64,000 nucleotides of DNA from Streptomyces poonensis. Lineage in GTDB: Bacteria > Actinomycetota > Actinomycetes > Streptomycetales > Streptomycetaceae. The translations under genes and the position numbers were made by a program. The notes under the pieces were generated by a model. It did no database searches. It was not told where the DNA came from and worked only from the letters and a program-made list of their open reading frames with translations. This document shows positions 33,987 through 42,914 of this stretch, piece after piece. The DNA lies in the NCBI RefSeq assembly GCF_014650915.1, contig NZ_BMVW01000002.1, forward strand, positions 62,001-126,000, read 5' to 3'. Numbering within the stretch: position 1 is the stretch's first letter; the number at the start of each line of letters is the position of its first letter.

Positions 33987-35652
33987 CCTCGTGCTTTCAC
34001 AAAGCGGGCTGTCCGACTGGTGATCGGAAAAGCGGAAAGTGCCTCTGACCAGCGAGAATGAGGATCGCTGAGGTCCTTGTTCCCGCCACCGCCGGAGGCA
34101 CTTCCCAGGTGAAGAAGCGTATCGGGTCCTATCCGCGTGTCCGCGTCGAGGGCGGCGGCCGGTCGGTGGTCATCCCAGGCCGGGGCCGTGCTGCTGGTGA
34201 AGACGGTCCGTAAGACCGGCCTGGACCAGGCGATATCCGCGGCCCTGAGGCCGTGGCGCAAGAGCCGGGCCGTGCACGATCCGGGAAAGATCCTGCTGGA
34301 TGTGGCGCTCGCGGTGGCGCTGGGCGGGGACTGCCTGTCCGATGTCGCCATGCTGCGAGCCGAGCCGGCCGTGTTCGGGCCGGTCGCCTCCGACCCCACC
34401 GTCTCCCGGCTCATCGACACTCTCGCCGCTGGCGGGGCGCGGGCCCTGACCGCCATCCGCGCCGCCCGGGCCGACGTGCGCGAGCATGTGTGGAAGCTGG
34501 CCGGTGACGCGGCGCCGGACGCCGGCGGGCAGGTGGTCGTGGACCTGGACGGCGTCCTCGTCCTGGCCCACTCCGACAAACAGGACGCGGCGGCGACCTG
34601 GAAGAGGTCCTTCGGCCACCATCCGCTGCTGGGCTTCGTCGACCACGGCCGCGGCGGCTCCGGCGAGCCGGTCGCGGGCCTGCTGCGGCCGGGCAACGCC
34701 GGCTCCAACACCGCCGCCGACCACATCGAGGCCGCGCGGCTGGCCCTGGCCCAGCTGCCCAGGCAGTACCGGCGCGGACGGCAGACTTTGCTCCGCACCG
34801 ATTCAGGCGGCGGCACTCACGCGTTCGTGGCCTGGCTCGCGAAGCGGGGACGGTGGCTGTCGCACTCGGTCGGAATGACCATCACCGACGCCCTTCATGC
34901 CGCCGTGCTGAACGTCCCGGCCTCGGCCTGGACACCGGCTGTCGAACCCGACGGCGGCATCCGCGACGGCGCCTGGGTCGCCGAGATCGACGCTGGCAGC
35001 GACTGCCTGGTCGGCTGGCCGACGGGGCTGCGGCTGATCGTGCGCAAGGAACGCCCGCACCCCGGCGCCCAGTTGCGCTTCACCGACGCCGACGGGCATC
35101 GCCTCACCTGCTTCGCCACCAAAACGGCCAGCGAGGCGATCGCCGCCCTTGAACTGCGTCACCGGCAGCGGGCCCGCGCCGAGGACCGCATCCGCGCGGC
35201 CCGGGCCACCGGCCTGCGCAACCTGCCCCTGCACGACACCGCGCAGAACCAGGTGCGGCTGGAGATCGTGCAAATCGCCCTCGATCTACTGGCCTGGATG
35301 CCGATGCTCGCCCTGACCTGCAAAGCCCGGCTCTGGGAACCGCGCCGTCTGCGATTTCGCCTGTTCTCCGCAGCGGCCCAGCTCGTCACCACCGGCCGCC
35401 GCATCATCCTTCGTATGGCCAGGCACTGGCCCTGGACCGACGTGATCACCGGCGCCCTGGACCGGCTCCAAACCCTTCCGAACCCCGGCTGACCAGCACT
35501 TCCCCGTCCCTGCGAGCAGCACCAGCCCACCGGAGTCGTGGAACCCGGCGCACACCCGACGCGACAGACGGGCACTCGGCCTGCACAACATCAGACACAG
35601 AACGCCGCACGGTCTGCCCACTCCGTCTGCAGACCGTCATGAAAGGCCGAGG
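33987..35652 (+). mobile_element. IS1380-family insertion sequence, about 1.67 kb
   Basis: The ends are imperfect inverted repeats: CCTCGTGCTTTCACAAAG at 33987-34004, and the complement of CCTCGGCCTTTCATGAC ending at 35652. The bases outside are CTAG on the left and TTAA on the right, so a clean 4-bp target duplication is not seen. It contains one transposase gene with a 5' frameshift. Confidence 0.6.
34110..35492 (+). pseudogene. IS1380-family transposase, frameshift near the N terminus
   Basis: GTG 34110, with GGAGG upstream, begins MKKRIGSYPRVRVEGGGRSV. After about 21 codons an extra A near 34169 moves the homology to the next frame: SSQAGAVLLVKTVRKTGLD, then ASDPTVSRLIDTLA, VVVDLDGVLVLAHSDKQDA, TLLRTDSGGGTHAFVAWLAK and the end at 35492. 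The DDE residues appear to be present (VVDLDG, LRTDSG). The long frame could still be translated from an internal GTG at 34137, giving a product missing only the first residues, so activity is uncertain. Confidence 0.85.
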
Positions 35653-35944
35653 TTAACGATCTGCAAGCCCTTGGCGCACCACGAGCAAAGCTTTAGGCGA
35701 AATGGTACCGATTACAGCAGAACAGCACCTCCATCAAAACTCAGGGATTATCAAGACGCTCACCACTCACTCCCTCACCGTTTCCTGATCGATTCGCCTC
35801 AGGCGATCAAAGGTACCGGATTCGGTAAAATCCGGTGGCAGTCGGCGACCGATGCGAGTAGCTTCCTGAGCGAAACTCACCCCAGGGAACCGGGTTGGCA
35901 GTGGGTCCTGCAAACCGGGCGAAGCTTGGGAAGAGGAGTTACCA
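35653..35944. promoter_or_regulatory. Upstream region of the TIR-WD40 gene
   Basis: 292 bp, noticeably richer in A and T than the rest, without a credible gene. It should hold the promoter. AGAGGAG at about 35931-35937 is the ribosome site for GTG 35945. The IS1380 element ends at its left edge, so it could also influence expression. Confidence 0.4.
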
Positions 35945-38743
35945 GTGGTTGCCAAGAGAGCTTTCCTTCCGCAAGTTTCGAAAAAGTCGACGGGAGTTGA
36001 TTCCTATCGAGCATTCATCTCCTACAGTCACGCGGCGGACAACAAGTTGGCACCACGTCTTCAGCGGGGGCTGCACCAGCTGGCCAAACCTTGGTACCGG
36101 GCCCCGAGCTTCCGTGTCTTCCGCGATGAGACGAGCCTGACCGCCACACCCGCAATGTGGTCCTCCATCGAAAGGGCTCTCAGCGCGTCGGAGTTTTTCA
36201 TCCTGCTGGCATCGCCGGACTCCGCGCGATCAAAGTGGGTGGATCGCGAAGTCGCATGGTGGCTGGCCCACAGGTCGCCTCAGCAGATCCTGATCGGCCT
36301 GACAAACGGTGAGCTGACATGGGACGACAGAACAGGTGACTTCGTCCAGGATCCTGCGGCGCCCACGCTCCCGAAACGCCTGCAAGGAGTCTTCACCGAG
36401 GAACCGCGGGTAATCCGGCTATCCTGGGCACGTACGGAGAATCACGTGTCGTTGCGCAATGGACGGTTCCGTGACGCGGTTGCCGAATTCGCCGCACCAT
36501 TGCATGGGAGAAGCAAAGAAGATTTGGTAGGAGAAGACCTCCGTCAGCAGCGGCGAATGACTTGGTGGCGTAATGCTGCAATCGGCTCCCTAACCATACT
36601 CGCGCTGGTAGCCAGTGTATCGTCCGTGCAGTTCTTTGCACAGCGCAATACGGCTCGGGAACAGCGAGACTTGGCGGTCTCGCGTCAACTCGCGGCCGAA
36701 TCTACCCGAATTGTCGACACCCAGCCCGAGAATGCCATTTTGGTCGGCCTGGAGAGCCTCAACGCAGCCGGAAAGGAGCACCGCAATCCGCCGACGGGCC
36801 TGGTGACAGGGTTGGCTCGACTCCAGCATGCCTCCGAGCGGTATTCGATCGCCCACACTCTCAGTGTTTCCTACAGCTCCGACGGCAGGAAGTTGGCCCT
36901 GGGGGAGGAAAGCGGAACCATCCGGCTCACCGATCCCCGAACGCCGGACCGCTCGGATCAGACACTGCGTGGCCACACCAGCGGCATCCGCAACATGGCG
37001 TTCAGCAAAGACGGCAGGCTCCTGGCTTCGACAGGAGATAACTCCGTCCGACTGTGGAGCGTGGCAACAGGACGCCCGTACGGTGCGGCAATCAAGCTCA
37101 GCGAGCCGGGCAACGGGGTGGCGTTCAGCCCGGACGGCAAGCTGGTGGCGTCTGGAGGCGTCGACAAGGCGATACGGCTCTGGGACGTCGCCACCGGCAA
37201 ACCCCGCGGCAAACCGCTCCAAGGCCACACCGACGCGGTCACCGATGTCGCGTTCAGTCCCGATGGAAGGCTACTAGGCTCCGCCGGCGCCGACGAGACG
37301 GTCCGGCTCTGGGACGTCACTACCGGCAAACCCCGCGGCAAACCGCTTCAAGGCCACACCGATGACGTACAGGATGTGGAATTCACTCCCGACCGGAAGA
37401 TACTGGCCTCAGCGAGCATGGACAAGACAGTCCGCCTCTGGGACGTCACCACCGGCAAACCCCGCGGCAAAGCGCTTCAAAGCCACGTCAACACAGTGAA
37501 CGCGCTGGCGATAAGTCCCGATGGGAAAACACTGGCGTCAGCCGGTGGCGACATGGTGCATCTATGGGACACGGACACCGGCCGTCCTCAGGGCCTCCCT
37601 CTGGTCGGTCACACCGACAACATATGGTCCCTGGCGTTCCGCCCCGACGGCAAGCAGATCGCCACCGTCAGTGGTGACAAGGCGCTGCGCCTGTGGGAGA
37701 CGGCCGTGACGCCGTCAATCAGTCAGGCACTCACCGGTCACACCGGTGAAGTGTTCGACGCAGAGTTCAGCCGCGACGGGAAACGACTTGCCACGGCCAG
37801 CGGCGATGGGACGGTTCGGCTGTGGGATCCCCTCACTAGGCGCCCCCTCGGCAAGCCGTTGCACGGCCACACAGGCTGGGTCATCGGCGTGGCCTTCAGC
37901 CCTGACGGGTCACTGGTGGCCTCGGCCGGGGAGGACCGCACGGTACGCCTGTGGAACGTCGCGACCGGGCGGCCGCACGGGAAGCCGCTGATCGGCCACA
38001 TGAACTGGACTACACGGGTTGATTTCAGTCCCGACGGACGGCTTCTCGCCAGTGCCAGTAACGACAAGATAGTGCGATTGTGGGATGTCGCTACTGGGCG
38101 CCCATTCGGCTCTCCTCTGCGGCATGATCGAGGAGTTCTCGGTGTCGCGTTCAGCCCGGACGGCAAGACACTCGCCTCGGCGGACAACACCGTACGGCTG
38201 TGGGACGTCGCCTCCGGCCGACAGATCCGCGAGCCTCTCAACAGCAATGCCCAGTCGGTGAACTCGGTGGCCTTCAGCCCGGACAGCAAGATGATCGCCT
38301 CGGCGGACAACACCGTACGGCTGTGGGACGTCGCCTCCGGCCGACAGATCCGCGAGCCTCTCGAAGGCCACACCGGAACGGTGGCGGACGTCACTTTCAG
38401 TCCGGACGGCAAGTTGCTTGCCTCCTCCGGGATCGACGGCACCGCCCGCATGTGGGAAGTTCCTTCCGGCCAACCCGTCGGCCCCCCGCTGACCGGACAT
38501 GAAACTACGACATCACAGGTAGAAGGGTATGCGGGAGCGGTCAATCAGGTTGTCTTCAGCCCGAACGGCAAACAGCTCGCCACTGCTGGGGACGACACCA
38601 CGGTGCGGCTGTGGAACCCGGAATTCAGTGGGTGGGCCGACTACGGTTGCGAGATCGTCAACCGCAACTTGTCCCGTGCCGAGTGGCGGCATCTCGCCGA
38701 AGGGCTCCCCTACCACCGGACGTGCCCGGAAGCAGGCAGGTGA
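35945..38743 (+). CDS. TIR-transmembrane-WD40 protein, putative defence effector
   Basis: A 932-aa protein in three parts. TIR domain, residues 20-165: YRAFISYSHAADNKLAPRL, FRDETSLT, then SARSKWVDREVAWW with a candidate catalytic Glu at 102. A single transmembrane helix spans about 209-230, flanked by Arg/Trp. A WD40 region of about 14 blades runs from 290 to the end (VRLWDVATGKPRGKPLQGHT-like repeats). Bacterial TIR domains with this Glu hydrolyse NAD or make signalling ADP-ribose products; the propeller probably senses a trigger at the membrane. The frame is intact. Two neighbouring blades share a 68-bp identical stretch. A NAD-depleting or signalling defence role is inferred from domain type and island context. 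Confidence 0.82.
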   Translation: MVAKRAFLPQVSKKSTGVDSYRAFISYSHAADNKLAPRLQRGLHQLAKPWYRAPSFRVFRDETSLTATPAMWSSIERALSASEFFILLASPDSARSKWVDREVAWWLAHRSPQQILIGLTNGELTWDDRTGDFVQDPAAPTLPKRLQGVFTEEPRVIRLSWARTENHVSLRNGRFRDAVAEFAAPLHGRSKEDLVGEDLRQQRRMTWWRNAAIGSLTILALVASVSSVQFFAQRNTAREQRDLAVSRQLAAESTRIVDTQPENAILVGLESLNAAGKEHRNPPTGLVTGLARLQHASERYSIAHTLSVSYSSDGRKLALGEESGTIRLTDPRTPDRSDQTLRGHTSGIRNMAFSKDGRLLASTGDNSVRLWSVATGRPYGAAIKLSEPGNGVAFSPDGKLVASGGVDKAIRLWDVATGKPRGKPLQGHTDAVTDVAFSPDGRLLGSAGADETVRLWDVTTGKPRGKPLQGHTDDVQDVEFTPDRKILASASMDKTVRLWDVTTGKPRGKALQSHVNTVNALAISPDGKTLASAGGDMVHLWDTDTGRPQGLPLVGHTDNIWSLAFRPDGKQIATVSGDKALRLWETAVTPSISQALTGHTGEVFDAEFSRDGKRLATASGDGTVRLWDPLTRRPLGKPLHGHTGWVIGVAFSPDGSLVASAGEDRTVRLWNVATGRPHGKPLIGHMNWTTRVDFSPDGRLLASASNDKIVRLWDVATGRPFGSPLRHDRGVLGVAFSPDGKTLASADNTVRLWDVASGRQIREPLNSNAQSVNSVAFSPDSKMIASADNTVRLWDVASGRQIREPLEGHTGTVADVTFSPDGKLLASSGIDGTARMWEVPSGQPVGPPLTGHETTTSQVEGYAGAVNQVVFSPNGKQLATAGDDTTVRLWNPEFSGWADYGCEIVNRNLSRAEWRHLAEGLPYHRTCPEAGR
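38172..38362. repeat. Exact 68-bp repeat in two adjacent WD40 blades
   Basis: 38172-38239 and 38295-38362 are identical over 68 bp. Their 123-bp spacing equals one 41-codon blade, showing a recent blade duplication. Confidence 0.85.
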
Positions 38744-38826
38744 TGCCCCCACGTCCGATGCTCCTGGCATCGCGTGCGATCGCGGGATCCGACCAGCTTC
38801 TGGCACCGGGTTTGGAACCCAGTCAC

Positions 38827-39384
38827 TCACAGGTCCCCATCCCGTCCGAGAACGATGGCACGGATCAACGCCACGCTGGTCGCACAAGGCAGACGCCCCT
38901 CGCGCACGGCCTGCGCGGCTGTTCGCAGCGATACGCGACGCAGCCGGAGGTCCGCCTCCGCAGGGTCCGGAGCCGCGTCACCAAGGACCAAGTGCTCGGC
39001 TCTCCACAGATGCACCCGTGCCGGTGTCAGGCCGGGCAACGGGTTGACCGCTCCATAACTCGTCCAGAGCCCTCCCTTGTAACCGGTCTCCTCCCTCAGT
39101 TCCCGCTGCGCGGCAGCGAGCGGATCCCGGTCGCTCGGATCGACACTGCCACCGGGGAGCTGCCACATCAGTCCTGTGAGGTAGTGGAACTGTTCCGCTA
39201 CCAGCAAGTCCCCGTCGACCAGTGCAGCGACCCTCACCATGTCGGGTACCGCCACCCAGTCATAGGTGCCGTCCATGCCGTCGGGCCGGATCACTTCGTC
39301 ACGAAACACCGCCAAGTGCTCAGAGGTATACACCTGATGTCGACCGCGCCGTGCCCAGGCATGGGAGCTCTCCACATTCGTCAC
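38827..39384 (-). CDS. NUDIX hydrolase, ADP-ribose pyrophosphatase-like
   Basis: A 185-aa enzyme convergent with the TIR-WD40 gene. The NUDIX box reads GGSVDPSDRDPLAAAQRELREETGY, keeping the metal-binding REL-REE core but with an insertion relative to the usual Gx5E start. VAEQFHYLTGLMWQLPGG before it resembles ADP-ribose and nucleotide-sugar pyrophosphatases. The start is GTG 39384. ADP-ribose is a product of TIR NADases, so the pairing may be functional, but this is inference from adjacency. Confidence 0.78.
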   Translation of the reverse strand: MTNVESSHAWARRGRHQVYTSEHLAVFRDEVIRPDGMDGTYDWVAVPDMVRVAALVDGDLLVAEQFHYLTGLMWQLPGGSVDPSDRDPLAAAQRELREETGYKGGLWTSYGAVNPLPGLTPARVHLWRAEHLVLGDAAPDPAEADLRLRRVSLRTAAQAVREGRLPCATSVALIRAIVLGRDGDL

Positions 39385-39538
39385 GGTAGAACACGCGGGA
39401 CTTCCGCGGCACCCCTCGCGGAGTCATCACAATTCCGCCGGGTTCCGGAGCACCTCTGCGGAAGCTGTGGCCTTCGTGTCCCGGATACCCGTTCGCGGCT
39501 GCCGGATAGGAACCCCGCATTCTCTGTCAGGGGTAACC

Positions 39539-40246
39539 ATGCATTGGACGCTTAGGCAGGCGGGCTTGCTGAACCGGTGGGGGCGCGGGCGACTTGCGCG
39601 CGTTCTTGCCGCAGCACTCGTCGGCGCCCTGACGGGACTCGCGCTGTTCAGCGTCACACAGGTGACTGGGCGCAGCCTCTTCGTCATCACCGGCGGCGTC
39701 GCGGGTATGGCAGTGGCTTTCGCGATAGAGGCATATGGGCGTGCGGCCCGCCTGACAGAAGTAAGAGTCACTGTCCCGCAAATAAGCGAGTTCACCTTTG
39801 TGGTGAACAACGATGCCCGTCAGGTGGCGTGGCAATTGTTCGTCGAGACAGTGACACGAGTCTCGACACAACCGTTGGCCGGCGATGAGGGGCATCTCCG
39901 CGAAGCCCTCAATTCCTTGTACGGTTTGTTCGCCACCACGCGAGAGACCCTCAGGGCGAGTCGCCCCTCCATCGCTGTCTCGGGCGGACAGACGGTTGAG
40001 TACCTGGCCGTAACGATGCTTAACCGCGAACTACGTCCTTTCCTGTCCGCCTGGCATCCTCGGCTCAGCGCCTACGAACGTGACCATCCCGCGGCGCCCG
40101 AGTCGAACTGGCCGGGCAACGCCGCGTGCCGGGAGGCACTTCGTGTCGTACAGAACGACCTCCATTCCTACGCCCTGGGCTTCGCTCGTCTGGCCGGTGT
40201 ACGGGGCGCTGAAGCCTTGCTCGGCGGTAATGGCCCGTCGTCGTAG
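39539..40246 (+). CDS. Two-helix membrane protein next to attR
   Basis: A 235-aa protein. Two closely spaced transmembrane helices (ARVLAAALVGALTGLALFSV and LFVITGGVAGMAVAFAIEAY) precede a soluble, mostly helical domain of about 165 residues (FTFVVNNDARQVAWQLFVET, FATTRETLRASRPS, YLAVTMLNRELRPFLSAWHP). ATG 39539 has AGGGG upstream. I do not recognise the family. It is intact, unlike the mobility genes, and lies in the defence cargo, so a membrane-associated defence or signalling role is possible but unproven. Confidence 0.6.
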   Translation: MHWTLRQAGLLNRWGRGRLARVLAAALVGALTGLALFSVTQVTGRSLFVITGGVAGMAVAFAIEAYGRAARLTEVRVTVPQISEFTFVVNNDARQVAWQLFVETVTRVSTQPLAGDEGHLREALNSLYGLFATTRETLRASRPSIAVSGGQTVEYLAVTMLNRELRPFLSAWHPRLSAYERDHPAAPESNWPGNAACREALRVVQNDLHSYALGFARLAGVRGAEALLGGNGPSS

Positions 40247-40499
40247 TCTGACTGACTACCCGTTCCCGACCTGCAGCGCCGGTCGGGCGGTTGCCCTGAC
40301 AGGCAGGTGAAGAACCTGATGGACAGGCTTCCTCATCGACTTTCATGTACTTGAGCCGCGCTCCGGATATTGGATGGGCTCAAGGAAGCCAAGTGATGCG
40401 GCAGTCGTGTGATGCAACGGGCCTGCGACGTCGCGCGCACAGCGGATTCGCGCCCTGCGGCCTGCCGCGGTGAGGTTGGACAGGACCAGCCGACGATCG
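40247..40499. other. Noncoding DNA before attR
   Basis: About 250 bp with no gene. I see no tRNA and no integrase-type repeat here except the P arm that begins at 40500. Confidence 0.4.
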
Positions 40500-40542
40500 T
40501 AGTGTCTTGTCCGTCCGACCTTCGTGGAACCCGGCAACACCA
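40500..40542. other. attR: right junction of the integrated element
   Basis: The P arm (40500-40520; TAGTGTCTTGTCCGTCCGAC plus C) is element DNA. TT at 40521-40522 is the shared core. From 40523 host lplA resumes (CGTGGAACCCGGCAAC). Uniting 178 host codons, the core and this sequence restores RISGGGAM-F-VEPGNT without a frame change. Confidence 0.85.
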
Positions 40543-41051
40543 TCACGTACTCGCTGTCGGTGCCGGAGGCGCTGGTGCAGGGACTGTCCTTCCAGGACAG
40601 CTACGCCTATCTGGACGACTGGGTGCTCGGTGCGCTCGCGGACATGGGAATCCGGGCCTGGTACCAGCCGCTGAACGACATCGCCACCGAGGCCGGGAAG
40701 ATCGCGGGCGCGGCCCAGAAGCGTCTCGTCGGCCCGGACGGCGGCCCGGGCGCGGTGCTGCACCACGTGACGATGTCCTACGACATCGATGCCGGCAAGA
40801 TGCTGGAAGTGCTGCGCATCGGTAAGGAAAAGCTGTCCGACAAGGGCACCAAGAGCGCCGGGAAGCGTGTCGACCCACTGCGCCGGCAGACGGGGCTGAC
40901 CCGCGAGACCGTGATCGACAACATGATCGCCTCGTTCCGGAGCCGCTACGGGCTCGCTCCGGGCAAGGTCACGGACGAGGAGATGACCCGCGCGCAGGAG
41001 TTGATCCGGAGCAAGTTCGCCACGCAGGAGTGGACCGCCCGGGTGCCGTAG
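40523..41051 (+). pseudogene. lplA: Lipoate-protein ligase, 3' portion cut off by the element
   Basis: The last 176 codons of the host lplA: VEPGNTITYSLSVPEALVQG, then YAYLDDWVLGALADMG, QPLNDIATEAGKIAGAAQKR, HHVTMSYDIDAGKMLEVLRIG and RVDPLRRQTG to the stop at 41051. There is no start or ribosome site; the GTG at 40524 is just a Val codon. It aligns residue for residue with the end of the carried copy at 14303-15367. With 11509-12042 it makes a 354-aa ligase. Confidence 0.9.
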
Positions 41052-41172
41052 CCGCGCGGTGGCGTCACCCAGTAGGCATCGCCATCGGCTGAGCCGCGAA
41101 GCCGGCGACGACGGCGCCGAGTTCGTTCGAGGGTCCCGCCGCCTTCCTCGGGAGGCAGCGGGACCCTTCCCG

Positions 41173-42666
41173 TCATGGCCCGCGATGTCCGGTCGGTGTG
41201 CCGGACGGTGAGTCCTCGTCGGCCGGTTCCCGCAGCGGCGGAATGAACAGGGAGAGCAGGAGGGCCGCCAGCGTGACCAGGGCGCCGAGCCAGAAGATCC
41301 AGGAGTAGCCGGTGTCGAGGTAGAAGGCGGTGCCCTCGACGACGGTGCTGTCCGAGGCGAGGACCGCGTAGGCGCCGGCGGTGAGGATGGCACCGAACAG
41401 GCTGATGAGCATGTTGAGCATCCCGCTGCCCAGGCCTTGCTCGTCACGTGAGACCACGCCGACCACGAGCGCCGGTGCTCCCGCGACGACGACACCGGCA
41501 CCGATGTTGGCGAGGCAGGAGGTGAGGATGAGTTCGAGTTCACCGCTGTGGTAGAAGCCGACCAGGGCGTAGCCGACGGCCATCACCGCCAGACCGGCGC
41601 ACCAGATCTTGCGTGCGTCCAGGTGACGCAGACAGCGGCTGACGAGCAGGCCGGTGCCGAACATCACCAGGTTCCAGCTCACGCTGACGACGGCGTTGTG
41701 GTGGGCCGTCCAGCCCAGGCCGGCCGACACACCGGGGATGTGGGGGTAGAGGGCGAGCAGGATGGCGAGGCCCGGCATCGTGAAGGCGACCGTCTGGGCG
41801 AGGCCGCCCGCGGTGAGCGCGAGGGCCACCGGGCGGCGGCGCAGGACCCGCAGGTCCAGGATGGGGTGGGCGCTGGAGCGCTCCACGAACAGGAAGGCGG
41901 TCAGTGCGACGGCACCCGCTCCGAGCCAGCCGAGGGTCCGCGTGTCCGACCAGCCCCAGCTCTGCCCCTGGCCGACGGCGTAGACCACGGACGTCAGACC
42001 ACCGCCGAGGACCAGGCCGCCCAGCCAGTCGAAGCCGGAGCCGGAGGCGTGCCGCGGCGTCTCCGGGACCAGCAGCGCGACCAGTGTGAAGGCGACGGCG
42101 GTGGCGGCGGCGAGGAACCACAGGGCGCCGCGGTAGCCCCAGTTGTCGACCAGCCAGCCCGCCAGGAACGGGGAGACGAGGGCCACCAGGCCGACGCTGC
42201 TGCCCATGATGCCGCTGGCCTGCTTGACCAGGCGGGGCGGGAAGGCGTCCCGCACCGCGGCGTACGACAGAGCGCCGAACGGCCCGTAGAACCCGGCGAT
42301 CGCCCGGCCCGCCAGAACGAGCCAGAAACTGCCGGCCAGGGCTGCCAGGGCTTCACCGAGAGCACCCAGGGCCGTCATGACGAGCATGACGCGCTTCCGT
42401 CCGTACAGGTCCCCCAGCTTGATCGCGAAGGGGGTGAGCAGGGTGGACACCAGAGTCAGTGTCAGCCCGAACCACACCACCTGGGTGGTGTGGAACGCCT
42501 GCGCGACGCCCGCGGTGGCATTGGCACCGAGGATGCCGCCCGCGGCCAGCAACTGGGTCGGCCAGGCGAGCGCGATCAGCAGCAGGACGAGACGGGGAGT
42601 CCACCGTCCGTCCGTGCCGGAGCGTCCTGCGAGGTCGAGTGAGGGGCTTGATGACATCGGCGTCAT
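41173..42666 (-). CDS. MFS transporter
   Basis: A 497-aa transporter with about 13-14 hydrophobic segments. The loop 2-3 signature is GDLYGRKRVMLVMTALGALG; other marks are GRAIAGFYGPFGALSYAAVRD and a central soluble loop. ATG 42666 has AGGAGGG at 5-nt spacing. The gene is divergent from a TetR-family regulator, and its upstream region holds the palindrome ACACCTAG-N6-CTAGGTGT that also precedes the glycosidase genes. That ties it to the same regulon and suggests glycoside uptake, although MFS pumps next to TetR genes often export drugs. Confidence 0.85.
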   Translation of the reverse strand: MTPMSSSPSLDLAGRSGTDGRWTPRLVLLLIALAWPTQLLAAGGILGANATAGVAQAFHTTQVVWFGLTLTLVSTLLTPFAIKLGDLYGRKRVMLVMTALGALGEALAALAGSFWLVLAGRAIAGFYGPFGALSYAAVRDAFPPRLVKQASGIMGSSVGLVALVSPFLAGWLVDNWGYRGALWFLAAATAVAFTLVALLVPETPRHASGSGFDWLGGLVLGGGLTSVVYAVGQGQSWGWSDTRTLGWLGAGAVALTAFLFVERSSAHPILDLRVLRRRPVALALTAGGLAQTVAFTMPGLAILLALYPHIPGVSAGLGWTAHHNAVVSVSWNLVMFGTGLLVSRCLRHLDARKIWCAGLAVMAVGYALVGFYHSGELELILTSCLANIGAGVVVAGAPALVVGVVSRDEQGLGSGMLNMLISLFGAILTAGAYAVLASDSTVVEGTAFYLDTGYSWIFWLGALVTLAALLLSLFIPPLREPADEDSPSGTPTGHRGP

Positions 42667-42810
42667 GCCAGCCCTCCTTTCACGGAGGTGCCGAGGGAAG
42701 GGGGAGCGCGGGGGGTGGCGCGCGGAAGAGGCGCGGCGGAACACGTCGGTCGCTCACAAGGACGTGCCGGCGCGGCAACCCGTCGTCGCGTGACGTCGAT
42801 GATGACCCGA

Positions 42811-42832
42811 ACACCTAGTGACTGCTAGGTGT
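42811..42832. promoter_or_regulatory. Operator 1 of the glycoside regulon
   Basis: ACACCTAG (42811-42818) and CTAGGTGT (42825-42832) are perfect complements with a 6-nt spacer, between the MFS start and the TetR gene. The same palindrome occurs at 43756-43777. Confidence 0.75.
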
Positions 42833-42902
42833 CGAGATTATGACCCACGTCACACAGGAGCCTCATGGGTGACCGGCATCCAGGGGCCGCGCACCCCGCC
42901 GG

Positions 42903-42908
42903 TACTGT
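42903..42908 (+). promoter_or_regulatory. Putative -10 of the TetR gene
   Basis: TACTGT lies 6 nt before ATG 42915, and no Shine-Dalgarno precedes the start. This suggests a leaderless mRNA. No clear -35 is seen. Confidence 0.4.
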
Positions 42909-42914
42909 TCTGGC

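Larger units (their letters stand above)
12043..40522. mobile_element. 28.5-kb serine-integrase element inserted in lplA
   Basis: The boundaries are defined by the split host lplA gene, whose halves rejoin in frame at a TT core. Inside are a serine integrase at the left end, a full replacement lplA, the Gabija pair, a methylase remnant, remnants of a conjugative (type IV secretion) module, an RHS protein with a candidate immunity gene, recombinase and IS remnants, a TIR-WD40 gene, a NUDIX gene and a membrane protein. No relaxase or coupling protein is recognisable. It is best read as a decayed integrative and conjugative element carrying a defence island. Confidence 0.88.
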
